Source of the DNA: a virus
IMG/VR virus record: IMGVR_UViG_3300036715_002535
Span: 1 to 64,000 of that record
Length of the DNA stretch: 64,000 nucleotides
Reading direction: 5' to 3' (one strand)
Shown one piece after another: positions 40,825 to 48,391 of the stretch (position 1 is the stretch's first letter; every line of letters starts with the position of its first letter). Position numbers and translations under genes: made by a program. The notes beneath the pieces were generated by a model, which was given only the letters and a program-made list of their open reading frames with translations, was not told the DNA's origin and made no database searches.

Positions 40825-41139
40825 TTAGCGAACCCTTCTATGAAGCACTGAAGGTCGCCGCTGGTCCGGTCTCTACTCCACTTTTTTACGTGGATGGGAA
40901 TCCCCGAGCTATTTCCGAAACGATCCGGTAAGGTCGAAGCTCTTTTGAGCGTAGTTCGAGAGAAAAATTGGTCCACCCAGACCGCCCTTCATGGTGAGAG
41001 ATACTTCTTTCGACTGGAAAACGAAAGCCACCGCTTCACCGTTGTGATTGTTCAAGAAGATTTCGATCGAGCTCAGTACGATATCCTGGCCGAGGTTCTT
41101 TATCGTCTCTTACTCTCCTTGGACAATCTTCCGTTATAA
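40821..41139 (+). CDS. Frame-disrupted hypothetical protein (about 105 aa if a +1 shift occurs)
   Basis: ATG 40821 with GGAG upstream reads MISEPFYEALKVAAG up to SETIR and then a TAA (40929-40931). In the +1 frame from base 40930 the sequence continues as KVEALLSVVREKNWS and runs to 41139. Joining the two gives one smooth helix (ISETIR+KVEALLS). Alternatively two genes: the second could start at ATG 40894. Indel, recoding or two genes cannot be told apart here. Confidence 0.4.
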
Positions 41140-41140
41140 T
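41135..41140 (+). promoter_or_regulatory. TATAATT-type -10 box
   Basis: TATAAT followed by T, 18 bases before ATG 41158; no good -35. Its last bases overlap the stop of the preceding gene. Confidence 0.35.
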
Positions 41141-41157
41141 TGATCAAAGGTGATCCC

Positions 41158-41484
41158 ATGAAGCTGATTGTCAAAGCGAACCTGAAGAAGTCCGAAGTGG
41201 CTTGCGACATCAACATCAAGAGAGGGGACAAGGTCAAGTCCTACGATTTCCCTGAAAATCTTGAGTTGGATCCAGAACGTGCTGAGCGAAACTACGTGGT
41301 AGGCACCGTCACAGACATCGTAGAGAAACATGATTGCCAGCACTACAAGATTCTGGTCGAATACCGCGTAGTCAGTGGGGAGAAGGAAGAGACCCCTACT
41401 GGTCAGCTTCTCTTCGTTTACCCACCGGTCAATGGAACACCGACTTGGACCGATAAGACAACTTGCGGAGTTGTGAAAGTCTAA
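41158..41484 (+). CDS. Hypothetical protein (108 aa) with MKLIVKANLKK N-terminus
   Basis: Not recognised. ATG 41158 with AAAGGTG upstream. MKLIVKANLKKSEVA is nearly the same start as in 36100-36489. The rest is beta-strand rich (HYKILVEYRVVSG, then GQLLFVYPP). Confidence 0.6.
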   Translation: MKLIVKANLKKSEVACDINIKRGDKVKSYDFPENLELDPERAERNYVVGTVTDIVEKHDCQHYKILVEYRVVSGEKEETPTGQLLFVYPPVNGTPTWTDKTTCGVVKV

Positions 41485-41516
41485 AGACCATCTCCAAAGT
41501 TCGTGGAGGAGGTCTT
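41484..41516. terminator. Terminator-like hairpin between convergent genes
   Basis: AAGACC...CTCCA pairs with TGGAG...GGTCTT around AAGTTCG, with a 2x2 internal loop. There is no long T tract. It lies directly after the rightward gene and before the end of the leftward operon. Confidence 0.5.
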
Positions 41517-41557
41517 ACTGATTGCTATGAGCATGTAATTCTTGCAATGGCTCAAGC

Positions 41558-41701
41558 CTACGAACTCGTTCTTGGGTGGATAGTACTCCAGAAGCTGTTG
41601 AGCTTTGCTCGGTACTCGATGTACTGGGACATGGCACGGATTCGATCATCCGTTGACATCTCATTGAGCATTTTGTTCAGCTCACGATCCGCTGGATCCA
41701 T
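41558..41701 (-). CDS. Small helical protein (47 aa)
   Basis: ATG 41701 to TAG 41558. MDPADRELNKMLNEMSTD then IRAMSQYIEYRAKLNSFW: soluble, helical. AAGGTGGG lies upstream, inside the end of the membrane protein gene that it overlaps by 25 bases. Last gene of the leftward operon 43493-41558. Confidence 0.6.
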   Translation of the reverse strand: MDPADRELNKMLNEMSTDDRIRAMSQYIEYRAKLNSFWSTIHPRTSS

Positions 41702-41856
41702 GTTCCCACCTTCGGGAGGTATTGAGGTAGCAGAATGTATCCGGAGTAAAGTCCGAGGATTCCTAGAACTCCACTAAAAGTAACCGGAGACACAGCTTCA
41801 AATCCTAGCCGACGAACAATGAATCCAAGGAGCACGCAAACTAGAAAGATTTTCAA
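41677..41856 (-). CDS. Small membrane protein (59 aa)
   Basis: TTG 41856 to TGA 41677; the TTGA overlaps the preceding stop and GAGG lies upstream. Two hydrophobic segments (IFLVCVLLGFIV and VTFSGVLGILGLYSGYILL) are separated by a short basic loop. Probably an inner membrane protein; function unknown (exclusion or holin-like would be guesses). Confidence 0.6.
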   Translation of the reverse strand: MKIFLVCVLLGFIVRRLGFEAVSPVTFSGVLGILGLYSGYILLPQYLPKVGTWIQRIVS

Positions 41857-42203
41857 TGGAAGAACCTCAGCATCTCTGGCTGGTTGGGGAGTAGCCTAAG
41901 ACTCTGAAGGTAGTTCAAGAATGCTAGGTAAACTATTGTTGCTTCATTGGGACCTTGATCGACTTTGGTTCCTCGAACGTAGAACCCTTCAGGTGTGATG
42001 CGAACGTACTCTATGTCTGCGATTGTAAAAGAAATAGTCCTCTTCTTCTCTTCATCGGTCAAGGCATCCTGAATTGGAGCTTGCTCGTAGCAAATCGGAA
42101 ACTGGCCCATCGGTTCAGGTTCTGGTTGCCACTCGAACCCATCCAAAGCTGGTTGCACGTAAATCGGTTTGGGCCGTTCCTGGACGTACAGGGTCTGTGT
42201 CAT
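41853..42203 (-). CDS. Hypothetical protein (116 aa)
   Basis: Not recognised. It is coupled by ATGA to the preceding gene. Pro-rich N-terminus (RPKPIYVQPALDGFEWQPEPEP), then a small alpha/beta domain (TISFTIADIEYVRITPEGFYV). The TGA overlaps the TTG of the membrane gene. Confidence 0.6.
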   Translation of the reverse strand: MTQTLYVQERPKPIYVQPALDGFEWQPEPEPMGQFPICYEQAPIQDALTDEEKKRTISFTIADIEYVRITPEGFYVRGTKVDQGPNEATIVYLAFLNYLQSLRLLPNQPEMLRFFH

Positions 42204-42484
42204 TTCAGAAAATCCTTCTTGTAGGCTTCCGCCGTAGCCGGATCAACAGGTTGAAACGGACTTTCAACTGGTGGTTCATTTGTGGTCAAATCCTTGGTCC
42301 ACACCTTAGGAGCTTCCAGATAGACTGGCTCTTTATCCTCGAGGAGGGATAAGGCAAAGATCATCCCATTCGCCATTCCATGGAAGTAGGGATCGAAGTC
42401 CCAAGTTCCTTTCATGCAGGAGATCTCAGTCATCTTGCGAAGTTCTTCGATTTTACTCTTTAGAGTGGGCTTCGCTTTGGTCAT
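42200..42484 (-). CDS. Hypothetical protein (94 aa)
   Basis: Not recognised. ATGA overlaps on both sides. Basic N-terminus (MTKAKPTLKSKIEELRKM), then a hydrophobic helix (FHGMANGMIFALSLLEDKE), then an acidic tail. Confidence 0.6.
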   Translation of the reverse strand: MTKAKPTLKSKIEELRKMTEISCMKGTWDFDPYFHGMANGMIFALSLLEDKEPVYLEAPKVWTKDLTTNEPPVESPFQPVDPATAEAYKKDFLK

Positions 42485-42648
42485 GACTTCCCCTTGTACA
42501 CGTAGTTGATCCGAACCTCTTCACCCTTTTGTAGAACTGGATCGATCGTTATCAACCCATAGTCGTCTAGTTCTATTTCAACGTTTTTGTAAAGGAATGG
42601 CAGGCGAAACCCTAGAAACTTTCTTGGGATCTGCGCCTGGACCTTCAC
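42481..42648 (-). CDS. Small beta-rich protein (55 aa)
   Basis: GTG 42648 overlaps the preceding stop (GTGA) and its own TGA overlaps the next ATG. Reads MKVQAQIPRKFLGFRLPF then ELDDYGLITIDPVL and VRINYVYKGKS. The alternation and tight coupling support coding. Function unknown. Confidence 0.6.
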   Translation of the reverse strand: MKVQAQIPRKFLGFRLPFLYKNVEIELDDYGLITIDPVLQKGEEVRINYVYKGKS

Positions 42649-42821
42649 AGAACGTCCGTGGTCTCTAGAGTGACCTTGACGGTAACGGGAGGCTGATCCG
42701 GATTCGGGAAGACCCCGCGTGGGAAATAGAGACTCAGTTTGGGTTCCCCATCGTTTTCATACACGTGGGTACCTTTCGTTGATTTACCCAGCTTGAGAGA
42801 AGTAGAAAGGATCTGCATCAT
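42645..42821 (-). CDS. Small protein (58 aa)
   Basis: Tandem ATG at 42821/42818, the first overlapping the preceding stop; AAGAGGGC lies upstream. MMQILSTSLKLGKS then LSLYFPRGVFPNPDQPP and TVKVTLETTDVL. Beta-rich; function unknown. Confidence 0.6.
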   Translation of the reverse strand: MMQILSTSLKLGKSTKGTHVYENDGEPKLSLYFPRGVFPNPDQPPVTVKVTLETTDVL

Positions 42822-43039
42822 GCCCTCTTGGTGATAGTGATTGCGTGTTCTCGAGCGAATTGATGGAGTTCTTGTTCAGAATCGAAAGGCCCGTACTCAT
42901 GCAACTTCTCTTTAGTGTTGCTGTTGTACCCCTTGAGAACGTAGTGATCGATGTAGTGAGGTTGAAGTAGATTGTTCTCGCTGTGCCAGTATATCGGTAC
43001 AATCACCCAAGTCTCATTCGGGCTGATTCTCTTAGCCAA
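42818..43039 (-). CDS. Hypothetical protein (73 aa)
   Basis: Not recognised. It overlaps the preceding stop region by 8 bases. Aromatic strands (TWVIVPIYWHSENNLL) then GPFDSEQELHQFAREHAI, the pattern of small phage cofactor-like proteins. Confidence 0.6.
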   Translation of the reverse strand: MAKRISPNETWVIVPIYWHSENNLLQPHYIDHYVLKGYNSNTKEKLHEYGPFDSEQELHQFAREHAITITKRA

Positions 43040-43493
43040 GCATTTCTCCTTCTTTCATGTTTACCATTCCATCCAGAATTTCCGTGGAGGAGGGGCACCC
43101 TTTGAGATTGGGAAAGATTCCCATCATCTTCTCAATGTTACAAGTCAGATTTTGAGCGACTGCCATGGGATCTATCTGATCAAGATCCCATCCGTAGAGA
43201 TCGCTGCTCGACCAGGTTCCCTCTTCTACCTTCTTGTAGAGTTCCAGATGGAGTGGAGCACAAACCAGGATCGCCTTCACCAAGCAATCCCGAATATCCC
43301 TCATCGTTAGCCCTTCGACAAGAGTCTGCCCACGAAGACCATTGTCGGTCCAAGGTTGACCATCGTAAGGCCGTTCCCGATCATTCCTTCGAGCTGAAGG
43401 ACCCTCCGCAGCCCTCATCGCAAATTCTATGAAGGCGATGGGATCCTTCTGGAATTCTTCACCACCACTGTTCACTACCGGTAAGTTGTCCAT
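43032..43493 (-). CDS. Hypothetical protein (153 aa), first gene of an eight-gene leftward operon
   Basis: Not recognised. ATG 43493 (MDNLPVVNSGG). Helical with NDRERPYDGQPW then LTMRDIRDCLVKAILVC, and a C-terminal NLTCNIEKMMGIFPNLKGC. The genes down to 41558 all overlap, so the eight are one translational unit. Confidence 0.6.
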   Translation of the reverse strand: MDNLPVVNSGGEEFQKDPIAFIEFAMRAAEGPSARRNDRERPYDGQPWTDNGLRGQTLVEGLTMRDIRDCLVKAILVCAPLHLELYKKVEEGTWSSSDLYGWDLDQIDPMAVAQNLTCNIEKMMGIFPNLKGCPSSTEILDGMVNMKEGEMLG

Positions 43494-43647
43494 GGATTGT
43501 TAACCTACGAAGGCATCAATCCACATCTATTCTCGCGAGTAGCTTTCGAGCCTCGTTACAAATAGCACAATGACAAGCTTTTGATCCGACATCTTCACTG
43601 CCATTGTTAATTGTAGGTGATTTTACTATTCGTACAAATAATTCGGA
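43494..43647. other. Divergent intergenic region with a possible Cys-rich remnant
   Basis: 154 bases between the leftward operon and the next promoter. On the minus strand an open frame without a usual start reads SEDVGSKACHCAICNEARK and ends at a TGA near 43521. The CHCAIC block looks coding, so this may be a decayed or start-less small gene. No clear leftward promoter was found. Confidence 0.25.
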
Positions 43648-43676
43648 TTGACATTTTTATTCGTCAATAGTATATT
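43648..43676 (+). promoter_or_regulatory. Divergent member of the promoter-operator family
   Basis: TTGACA 43648-43653, TATATT 43671-43676, spacer 17. The dyad arms are shorter and altered (ATTGACA and CGTCAATA instead of CCCTTGACA and TGTCAAGGG). Confidence 0.8.
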
Positions 43677-43692
43677 GGTCTGAGGAGAATTT

Positions 43693-43977
43693 ATGCAGAC
43701 CTACCAAGTCAAATACCTTTCGTTCCGAGAAGCGCTCGAACGGTATTGCAATCAGACGAAGGAGGATCTGAAGGAAGTCACAGAACGCTGTAAAACTTGG
43801 CAGCGAAGGTTCCACGCGGAAACCGATGGCCTAATCGTTTTGATGAACAAGAAGGAATTCGTTCACTACCTCTACCAGCTTGGTAGCCAATGGATGATCG
43901 AGAGGGATATTCACCTCTACCTCGAAGTCTACCTGAAAGAAAAAGACGTTACTTATATTTCACTGGATCTTCAATGA
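43693..43977 (+). CDS. Hypothetical protein (94 aa)
   Basis: Not recognised. ATG 43693 with GAGGAG upstream. Helical and charged (EALERYCNQTKEDLKEVTE), with a Tyr-rich end. It ends 13 bases before the exonuclease gene. Confidence 0.6.
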   Translation: MQTYQVKYLSFREALERYCNQTKEDLKEVTERCKTWQRRFHAETDGLIVLMNKKEFVHYLYQLGSQWMIERDIHLYLEVYLKEKDVTYISLDLQ

Positions 43978-43990
43978 GAAAGGGTTTGAC

Positions 43991-44665
43991 ATGGAAATGA
44001 CCCCAACCATGAAGCATGAGGTCGAAGCAATCGAGGCGGCTTTCAACGATGGCTACATCTCTCGTTCGGAAGCAGATTCGGCAATCAAGAGGATTCGGAC
44101 CGAACCCTACCTTTTCATCTCGGTTGATGTGGAAGCGGATGGACCCATCCCTGGTCCCCATAATATGCTCTCCCTTGGAGCAGTCGCCTTCACCATCCAC
44201 AAGGGGAACTACAAGGAGCTGGACACCTTCGAGGTGAATCTAGAGCTCCTACCTGAATCCGAACCGATGGATCCTTCGACTGCAAAGTTCTGGAAGGACA
44301 ATCAGGCTGCGTATGATGCTACGCGAGTTAATCAGAAGTCACCCAAGCAATCGATGGAGGACTTCGTCAAGTGGATGGAGACCTTTGGCCGAAAGCCAAC
44401 CTTCATCGCATACCCAGCAGGGTTCGACTTCACCTTCGTGTACTGGTATTTGATGCGGTTCATGAAGAAGAGCCCCTTCAGCTTCAGCGCGCTGGATGTC
44501 AAGACCTTTGCGTGGGCAACCATGGGTGGTGCCTACCACTATGCCATCAAGCGAAACATGCCTAAGAAGTGGTTCGAGGGCTGTGGTGAGCATACCCACG
44601 TGGCAATCGAAGATGCCCGCGAGCAGGCAATCCTCTTCACCAACATCATGAAGGATTCCAAATAG
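43991..44665 (+). CDS. DEDDh 3'-5' exonuclease (224 aa)
   Basis: RNase T/DnaQ-like exonuclease. ExoI motif: Asp46 and Glu48 in LFISVDVEADG. ExoII: AYPAGFDFTFVYW. ExoIII: HTHVAIEDAREQ with His and Asp, giving the DEDDh set. The protein has a 40-residue helical N-terminal extension. Family members trim 3' ends of RNA or DNA. Followed directly by the next operator-promoter. Confidence 0.9.
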   Translation: MEMTPTMKHEVEAIEAAFNDGYISRSEADSAIKRIRTEPYLFISVDVEADGPIPGPHNMLSLGAVAFTIHKGNYKELDTFEVNLELLPESEPMDPSTAKFWKDNQAAYDATRVNQKSPKQSMEDFVKWMETFGRKPTFIAYPAGFDFTFVYWYLMRFMKKSPFSFSALDVKTFAWATMGGAYHYAIKRNMPKKWFEGCGEHTHVAIEDAREQAILFTNIMKDSK

Positions 44666-44696
44666 CCCTTGACAATTAATTCGTCAAGGGTATATT
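44666..44696 (+). promoter_or_regulatory. Dyad promoter-operator
   Basis: TTGACA 44669-44674, TATATT 44691-44696, spacer 16. Arms CCCTTGACA and CGTCAAGGG. It begins immediately after the exonuclease stop and drives the MESH1-like gene. Confidence 0.92.
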
Positions 44697-44714
44697 TGTG
44701 GGGAAGAGGATAAC

Positions 44715-45239
44715 ATGAAGTATACCGAAGCAGCATTCAAAGCTCTCCGCGAAAAGGCAATCAAGCTCGCGATGGAGAAGCACTTTGGTCAGACGTATGG
44801 CAAGGACAAGCCCTACACCTGGCACCTTCGGCATGTAGCTGACAACGCAATGAAGTGGGCACCTTTTCTTCCCTACGGTGCTCCAGTCGAAGCCATCGTC
44901 ATTGCTGCCTGGCTTCATGACATCATCGAGGACGCAGGATTCACCCGCGAAGAGATCGAGTTCCACTTCGGAAGTGAGGTCGCAGAGATCGTCTGGCGCG
45001 TAACGGATGAGGAAGGTGCCAACAGGGCAGAACGGCACGAGAAGACTTACCCGAAGATTCGTGGCTCGGTCTTCTCAGTCTACCTGAAGCTGATGGACCG
45101 AATCTCCAACATCGAAGCCGGCGGCAAGGCTGGGATGTACATCAAGGAGTTCCCGGGCTTCAAGGCGGCTCTCTATAAGGCTGGGGAGTTCGATCCCATC
45201 TGGGAACATCTCGAAATCATCTTGAAGGATGCTGCATGA
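44715..45239 (+). CDS. MESH1/SpoT-like HD hydrolase (174 aa)
   Basis: HD-domain residues in the order of SpoT/MESH1 hydrolases: TWHLRHVAD (first His), AAWLHDIIEDAGFTREEI (HD plus the ED pair typical of ppGpp hydrolases), VTDEEGANRAER, TYPKI, and LKLMDRISNIE (matching K-L-x-D-R-x-x-N of SpoT). It is a single domain, without synthetase, ACT or TGS parts. Expected activity: removal of the 3' pyrophosphate from (p)ppGpp or a related nucleotide. It overlaps the next gene by ATGA. Confidence 0.85.
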   Translation: MKYTEAAFKALREKAIKLAMEKHFGQTYGKDKPYTWHLRHVADNAMKWAPFLPYGAPVEAIVIAAWLHDIIEDAGFTREEIEFHFGSEVAEIVWRVTDEEGANRAERHEKTYPKIRGSVFSVYLKLMDRISNIEAGGKAGMYIKEFPGFKAALYKAGEFDPIWEHLEIILKDAA

Positions 45240-45607
45240 TCTTCGTATTCGGATCCAACCTCGCTGGTATGCACATGGCTGGCGCCGCTGCCTTCGCTGT
45301 TGAAAGGCACGGCGCCATCTTTGGTAAGAAGGATGGACGGCAGGGCAACTCCTACGCCATCCCAACCTGCGACAGCTTCATTGCTCCACTTACGCTGACG
45401 GAGATTCAGATGTACGTGGATGCGTTTATCAACTACACGGTCCAGATACCAGACGAAGAGTTCCAGATCACTCGAATTGGTTGCGGCATTGCCGGTTTCA
45501 CGGATGCTCAGATCGCACCACTATTCAAAGATGCGCCGGTGCTCAACTGCTTGATGCCTCCGGAGTGGGCATCCTACTACCCGAACCATCGTACCTGGAA
45601 GTTCTAG
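45236..45607 (+). CDS. Macro-like phage protein, A1S_2505-type (123 aa)
   Basis: MIFVFGSNLAGMHMAGAA at the N-terminus, then SYAIPT and ITRIGCGIAGFTDAQIAPLF: the strand-loop layout of a small macrodomain-like family frequent in phages (A1S_2505 family as I recall it). Macro proteins bind or hydrolyse ADP-ribose derivatives. Translationally coupled to the ppGpp-hydrolase-like gene. Confidence 0.65.
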   Translation: MIFVFGSNLAGMHMAGAAAFAVERHGAIFGKKDGRQGNSYAIPTCDSFIAPLTLTEIQMYVDAFINYTVQIPDEEFQITRIGCGIAGFTDAQIAPLFKDAPVLNCLMPPEWASYYPNHRTWKF

Positions 45608-45841
45608 CGCCTCCAGGCATCCTTCAATTGGTTCTTGTGGTACTCTTGTGCTAACGCCTTACCGATTGCATGTCTACGCCTTCGCTCTTCTTCGAAGACC
45701 TCACGTTGAGCATCCTTATCAAAGAATGGTTTGATAACTCCCTGTTGTTATGAAGAGTAGGAGAAATAGCGGTTGTAATAACATTACGAAGAAGGCTAGA
45801 AGTGACCAGGCCGCGATTCCTACAACGAGACCGTTCTGCAT
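45604..45841 (-). CDS. Small membrane protein with basic coiled tail, frame-disrupted
   Basis: ATG 45841 with GGAGGA upstream reads MQNGLVVGIAAWSLLAFF and LFLLLFITTGSYQTIL, stopping at 45719: a 40-residue hydrophobic protein. A second open frame, one base shifted (45738-45604), reads VIKPFFDKDAQREVFEEE then RRRRHAIGKALAQEYHK and has no usual start codon. A +1 shift in GGGAGTTATC would join a membrane anchor to a cytoplasmic helical tail (about 78 aa). Recoding, indel or two genes remain open. Confidence 0.45.
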
Positions 45842-46140
45842 TCTTCCTCCAGGATCTTGTACTCGACCAAAACTTTTCTGATCCTCGCAGCAAGATCTGG
45901 ATATAGAGAATCGAAGTCCCAGCACGTTATGAGAAACATTTGTATACTAAAGGATGGGTAAGTATCCAGAACCTTGAGGAATTCTTGAAAAGGGACTGCC
46001 TTCTCATTGAGTACTGCAAAGTGCTGGGCAATATCTAAAGCACACATTCTCGATCGATATACAAGATCGATTCTCCGGAGCATGATAGTACAGAGAACCA
46101 TTCCGATCAGGCAAAGAAAGAGAATCTTCTCTGAACTCAT
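45820..46140 (-). CDS. Membrane-anchored hypothetical protein (106 aa)
   Basis: Not recognised. The N-terminal segment ILFLCLIGMVLCTIMLRR is hydrophobic and ends with Arg. The rest is a soluble helical domain (FQEFLKVLDTYPSFSIQMFL). It overlaps the preceding gene by ATGA and the following small membrane gene by 22 bases. Confidence 0.6.
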   Translation of the reverse strand: MSSEKILFLCLIGMVLCTIMLRRIDLVYRSRMCALDIAQHFAVLNEKAVPFQEFLKVLDTYPSFSIQMFLITCWDFDSLYPDLAARIRKVLVEYKILEEECRTVSL

Positions 46141-46571
46141 TTCGCAGGCTCTGGGAAGATCAAACGCTGACCATCAGAGGTGATACCCGTCTCGTACCTT
46201 CTGGCCTGCAGCTTCTCGACCAGTTTCCGGTACCCTTCGTTGTCACCTTTTGCCATATCGCTAGCGGTATCGATGTCATCCAGCAGGCTGAAAAGAAATT
46301 CTGCCATCTCCTTGTGGGTCATCAAAGGGTTACCAGCAGGAGTGAAGAAGGTGACTCGAGCTGCCGAAGGTCTGGGAGGTGGTGGGCTTGGAAATTCCTT
46401 GATGAGAGCCTTGTTGAAGGATGGCCCGGCTTTTTCTTTACGTGCGAAAAGCAGTACGAATCCCTTTACTATGTTCGCGGACAAATCCACGCATGCAAGC
46501 GCTACCACGCAAGCAACGGGTGTTCCACAGAATGCGAACAGGTAAGGGTGTGCGAAAGCCCACGGAATCAT
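46137..46571 (-). CDS. Membrane-anchored hypothetical protein with Pro-rich linker (144 aa)
   Basis: Not recognised. Hydrophobic N-terminus (PYLFAFCGTPVACVVALACVDLSANIV), then a Pro-rich spacer (FPSPPPPRPSA), then a soluble C-terminal domain. Eight bases downstream of the radical SAM gene, in the same leftward operon. Confidence 0.6.
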   Translation of the reverse strand: MIPWAFAHPYLFAFCGTPVACVVALACVDLSANIVKGFVLLFARKEKAGPSFNKALIKEFPSPPPPRPSAARVTFFTPAGNPLMTHKEMAEFLFSLLDDIDTASDMAKGDNEGYRKLVEKLQARRYETGITSDGQRLIFPEPAK

Positions 46572-46579
46572 CGAATCTC

Positions 46580-48391
46580 CTAAGTAGAAAAGGGATCTGA
46601 CATTGGTATTGCTAAGGAGATAACCCGGTCTTTCTCTCTAAACATTAGTCCTAGATTTTCCAGTTTACGTAAAATTCCATCTACATCTCGGTAAGTAAAT
46701 CCATTCGAAAGAAGAATGGGATCCTCCGAAAGGCGGTCAAGTGAAACGATGTCCAAGCAGAGATGGTAGATGCGGCTTTCGTTTTCGTCCAAGGAGTACC
46801 GCGCGGATCTACCCGGTCTCTCATCCTCGACTACTACCTTCTCCCCAAGTCTGTAGTATCTTAGGAGCTTCTGTCCCTTCTTTTGCCGGTAGTTCTGGAT
46901 CCATTCCCTCACCACGCGAGTGAGTTCTAAACTGTAGGGTGCAGAATCAATCCCATCATAGTTGAACTTTGTCGCAATTCTATAGAGCTGTTCTCTATCA
47001 AGCGGGTACAGGAACTGGAAGATTGGTTCTGGATCTCGAATCACAATTCCATATTTCTCCGGGAAGTCGAAGAGCTGGGATCCCCTGGATAGGTAGTATT
47101 CGATCACACCATTCGGAGGATAGAGATGCTGAAGTTTGTAAGCTAGCTCGGCCATTCGCAGGTACTCAGTAGGATCCTCGGAATGGAATCCACGAATGAT
47201 GTTCCAAGTCAAAGGAATGTCCAACCACTTGCAGAACTTCAAAAATCGAACGTTCTGGATTGCTGAAACACCCTTAGAGATAAGCTCGAGGATGGGGGTA
47301 CTAAGACTTTCAATCCCTGGCTGAAGTACCCGCGCTCCGGCCCTCTTTAAAAGTTTCAGATCTTCTAGACCAGTGTTACTCTTGAGTTCGAAGAAGAGCT
47401 CTAGGTTGTACTTCGACTCAATCAACGATTCGAGAATCTTAGTCCCGTCCTTGTAATCGAGGATACTGTCGACTGCGTAGAACTTGTACACCCCATGCTG
47501 ATCTGCAAGACGAAGAACATCGGCTACAACCTTCTCCCAGTTCTTCCTTCGGTAAGGAGTAGTGAAGACATCTTCCGCACAGAATGTGCAAGGGTGCTTG
47601 AAACCCCACCAGCAACCACGACCGGTCTCGTACTGAATGTATACGTCCCGCTTGACCTCATCCAGTTTCAACCTATCGATACGTTCAAAGAACTCCTCGT
47701 GATTGGGATCCTCGAATTGATCACCCTCGACCTTGTTCGACAGGTCTGCAAAGTAGATTCCAAGATCCGAACGAATGGACGCACAGGGATGAGAGGTCAA
47801 ACCTGCCTGCAACCCCTTTACGAACTCCGGTAGAGCTACCTCAGCATCACCATGCCAGATCGCATCCAACCATCCGAAGTTTTCAAGTAGGGCTTCTCCT
47901 ACACCATGGACAAGTCCCGGTCCACCAAAGATGACCTTGATACGAGGATTCAGCTCTTTGATTCTCTTCGCCAGAACCAGGGAAGCAACGAACTGAGCAA
48001 GCACTATTGTGAAGCCCACAATCTTAGGATTTGATTCTACGATCTCAAGAGCCAGCTTCTCCACGAATTCCGGGGTTGCCGCTTTGATGTCGAAGTACAG
48101 ATCAGGAAGAATCTGCTGAAGGGTCTCAGAGTCGTCTATCCCTTTGAAGGTGGGGTTAGTGAAGACCCACTCCGCGTACTCCATGCTCTGACTGATCTCT
48201 AGGTACTGTAGCCTACTGGTTACAAGCTTTCGTTCGTACAGGAAAGAGTAGTAATCCAGGTTCGCGGAAAGAGACCCAACCTTGAGACCCGCTTTACTTA
48301 GAACGGTATGAACGATTCCAAGTTGAATACTTGGGTCCAGAGTAACCCACGGCATCGAAACCGTTAGGAAATCTAGATCCTTTGGGATCAT
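46580..48391 (-). CDS. Radical SAM protein of RiPP-maturation type (603 aa)
   Basis: Residues 1-200 resemble a B12-binding (Rossmann-like) domain, with IVGFTIVLAQFVASLVLA and VIFGGPGLVHGVGE. The radical SAM core begins at YETGRGCWWGFKHPCTFC: Cys260, Cys268 and Cys271 in a CX7CX2C arrangement, the unusual cluster motif of the RiPP-maturation radical SAM protein 1 group (TIGR03975-type). Later motifs ARVLQPGIESL and WNIIRGFHSEDP also fit. The C-terminal 150 residues may bind a peptide. TAATG overlap with the Cys-rich gene upstream. Confidence 0.75.
   Translation of the reverse strand: MIPKDLDFLTVSMPWVTLDPSIQLGIVHTVLSKAGLKVGSLSANLDYYSFLYERKLVTSRLQYLEISQSMEYAEWVFTNPTFKGIDDSETLQQILPDLYFDIKAATPEFVEKLALEIVESNPKIVGFTIVLAQFVASLVLAKRIKELNPRIKVIFGGPGLVHGVGEALLENFGWLDAIWHGDAEVALPEFVKGLQAGLTSHPCASIRSDLGIYFADLSNKVEGDQFEDPNHEEFFERIDRLKLDEVKRDVYIQYETGRGCWWGFKHPCTFCAEDVFTTPYRRKNWEKVVADVLRLADQHGVYKFYAVDSILDYKDGTKILESLIESKYNLELFFELKSNTGLEDLKLLKRAGARVLQPGIESLSTPILELISKGVSAIQNVRFLKFCKWLDIPLTWNIIRGFHSEDPTEYLRMAELAYKLQHLYPPNGVIEYYLSRGSQLFDFPEKYGIVIRDPEPIFQFLYPLDREQLYRIATKFNYDGIDSAPYSLELTRVVREWIQNYRQKKGQKLLRYYRLGEKVVVEDERPGRSARYSLDENESRIYHLCLDIVSLDRLSEDPILLSNGFTYRDVDGILRKLENLGLMFREKDRVISLAIPMSDPFST

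Noticed and set aside
41463-41777. A 104-residue open frame on the plus strand.
   Set aside because: It is antisense to two overlapping small leftward genes (47 and 59 aa) that have proper ribosome sites and coupling; its own composition is poor and it lacks a good start site.
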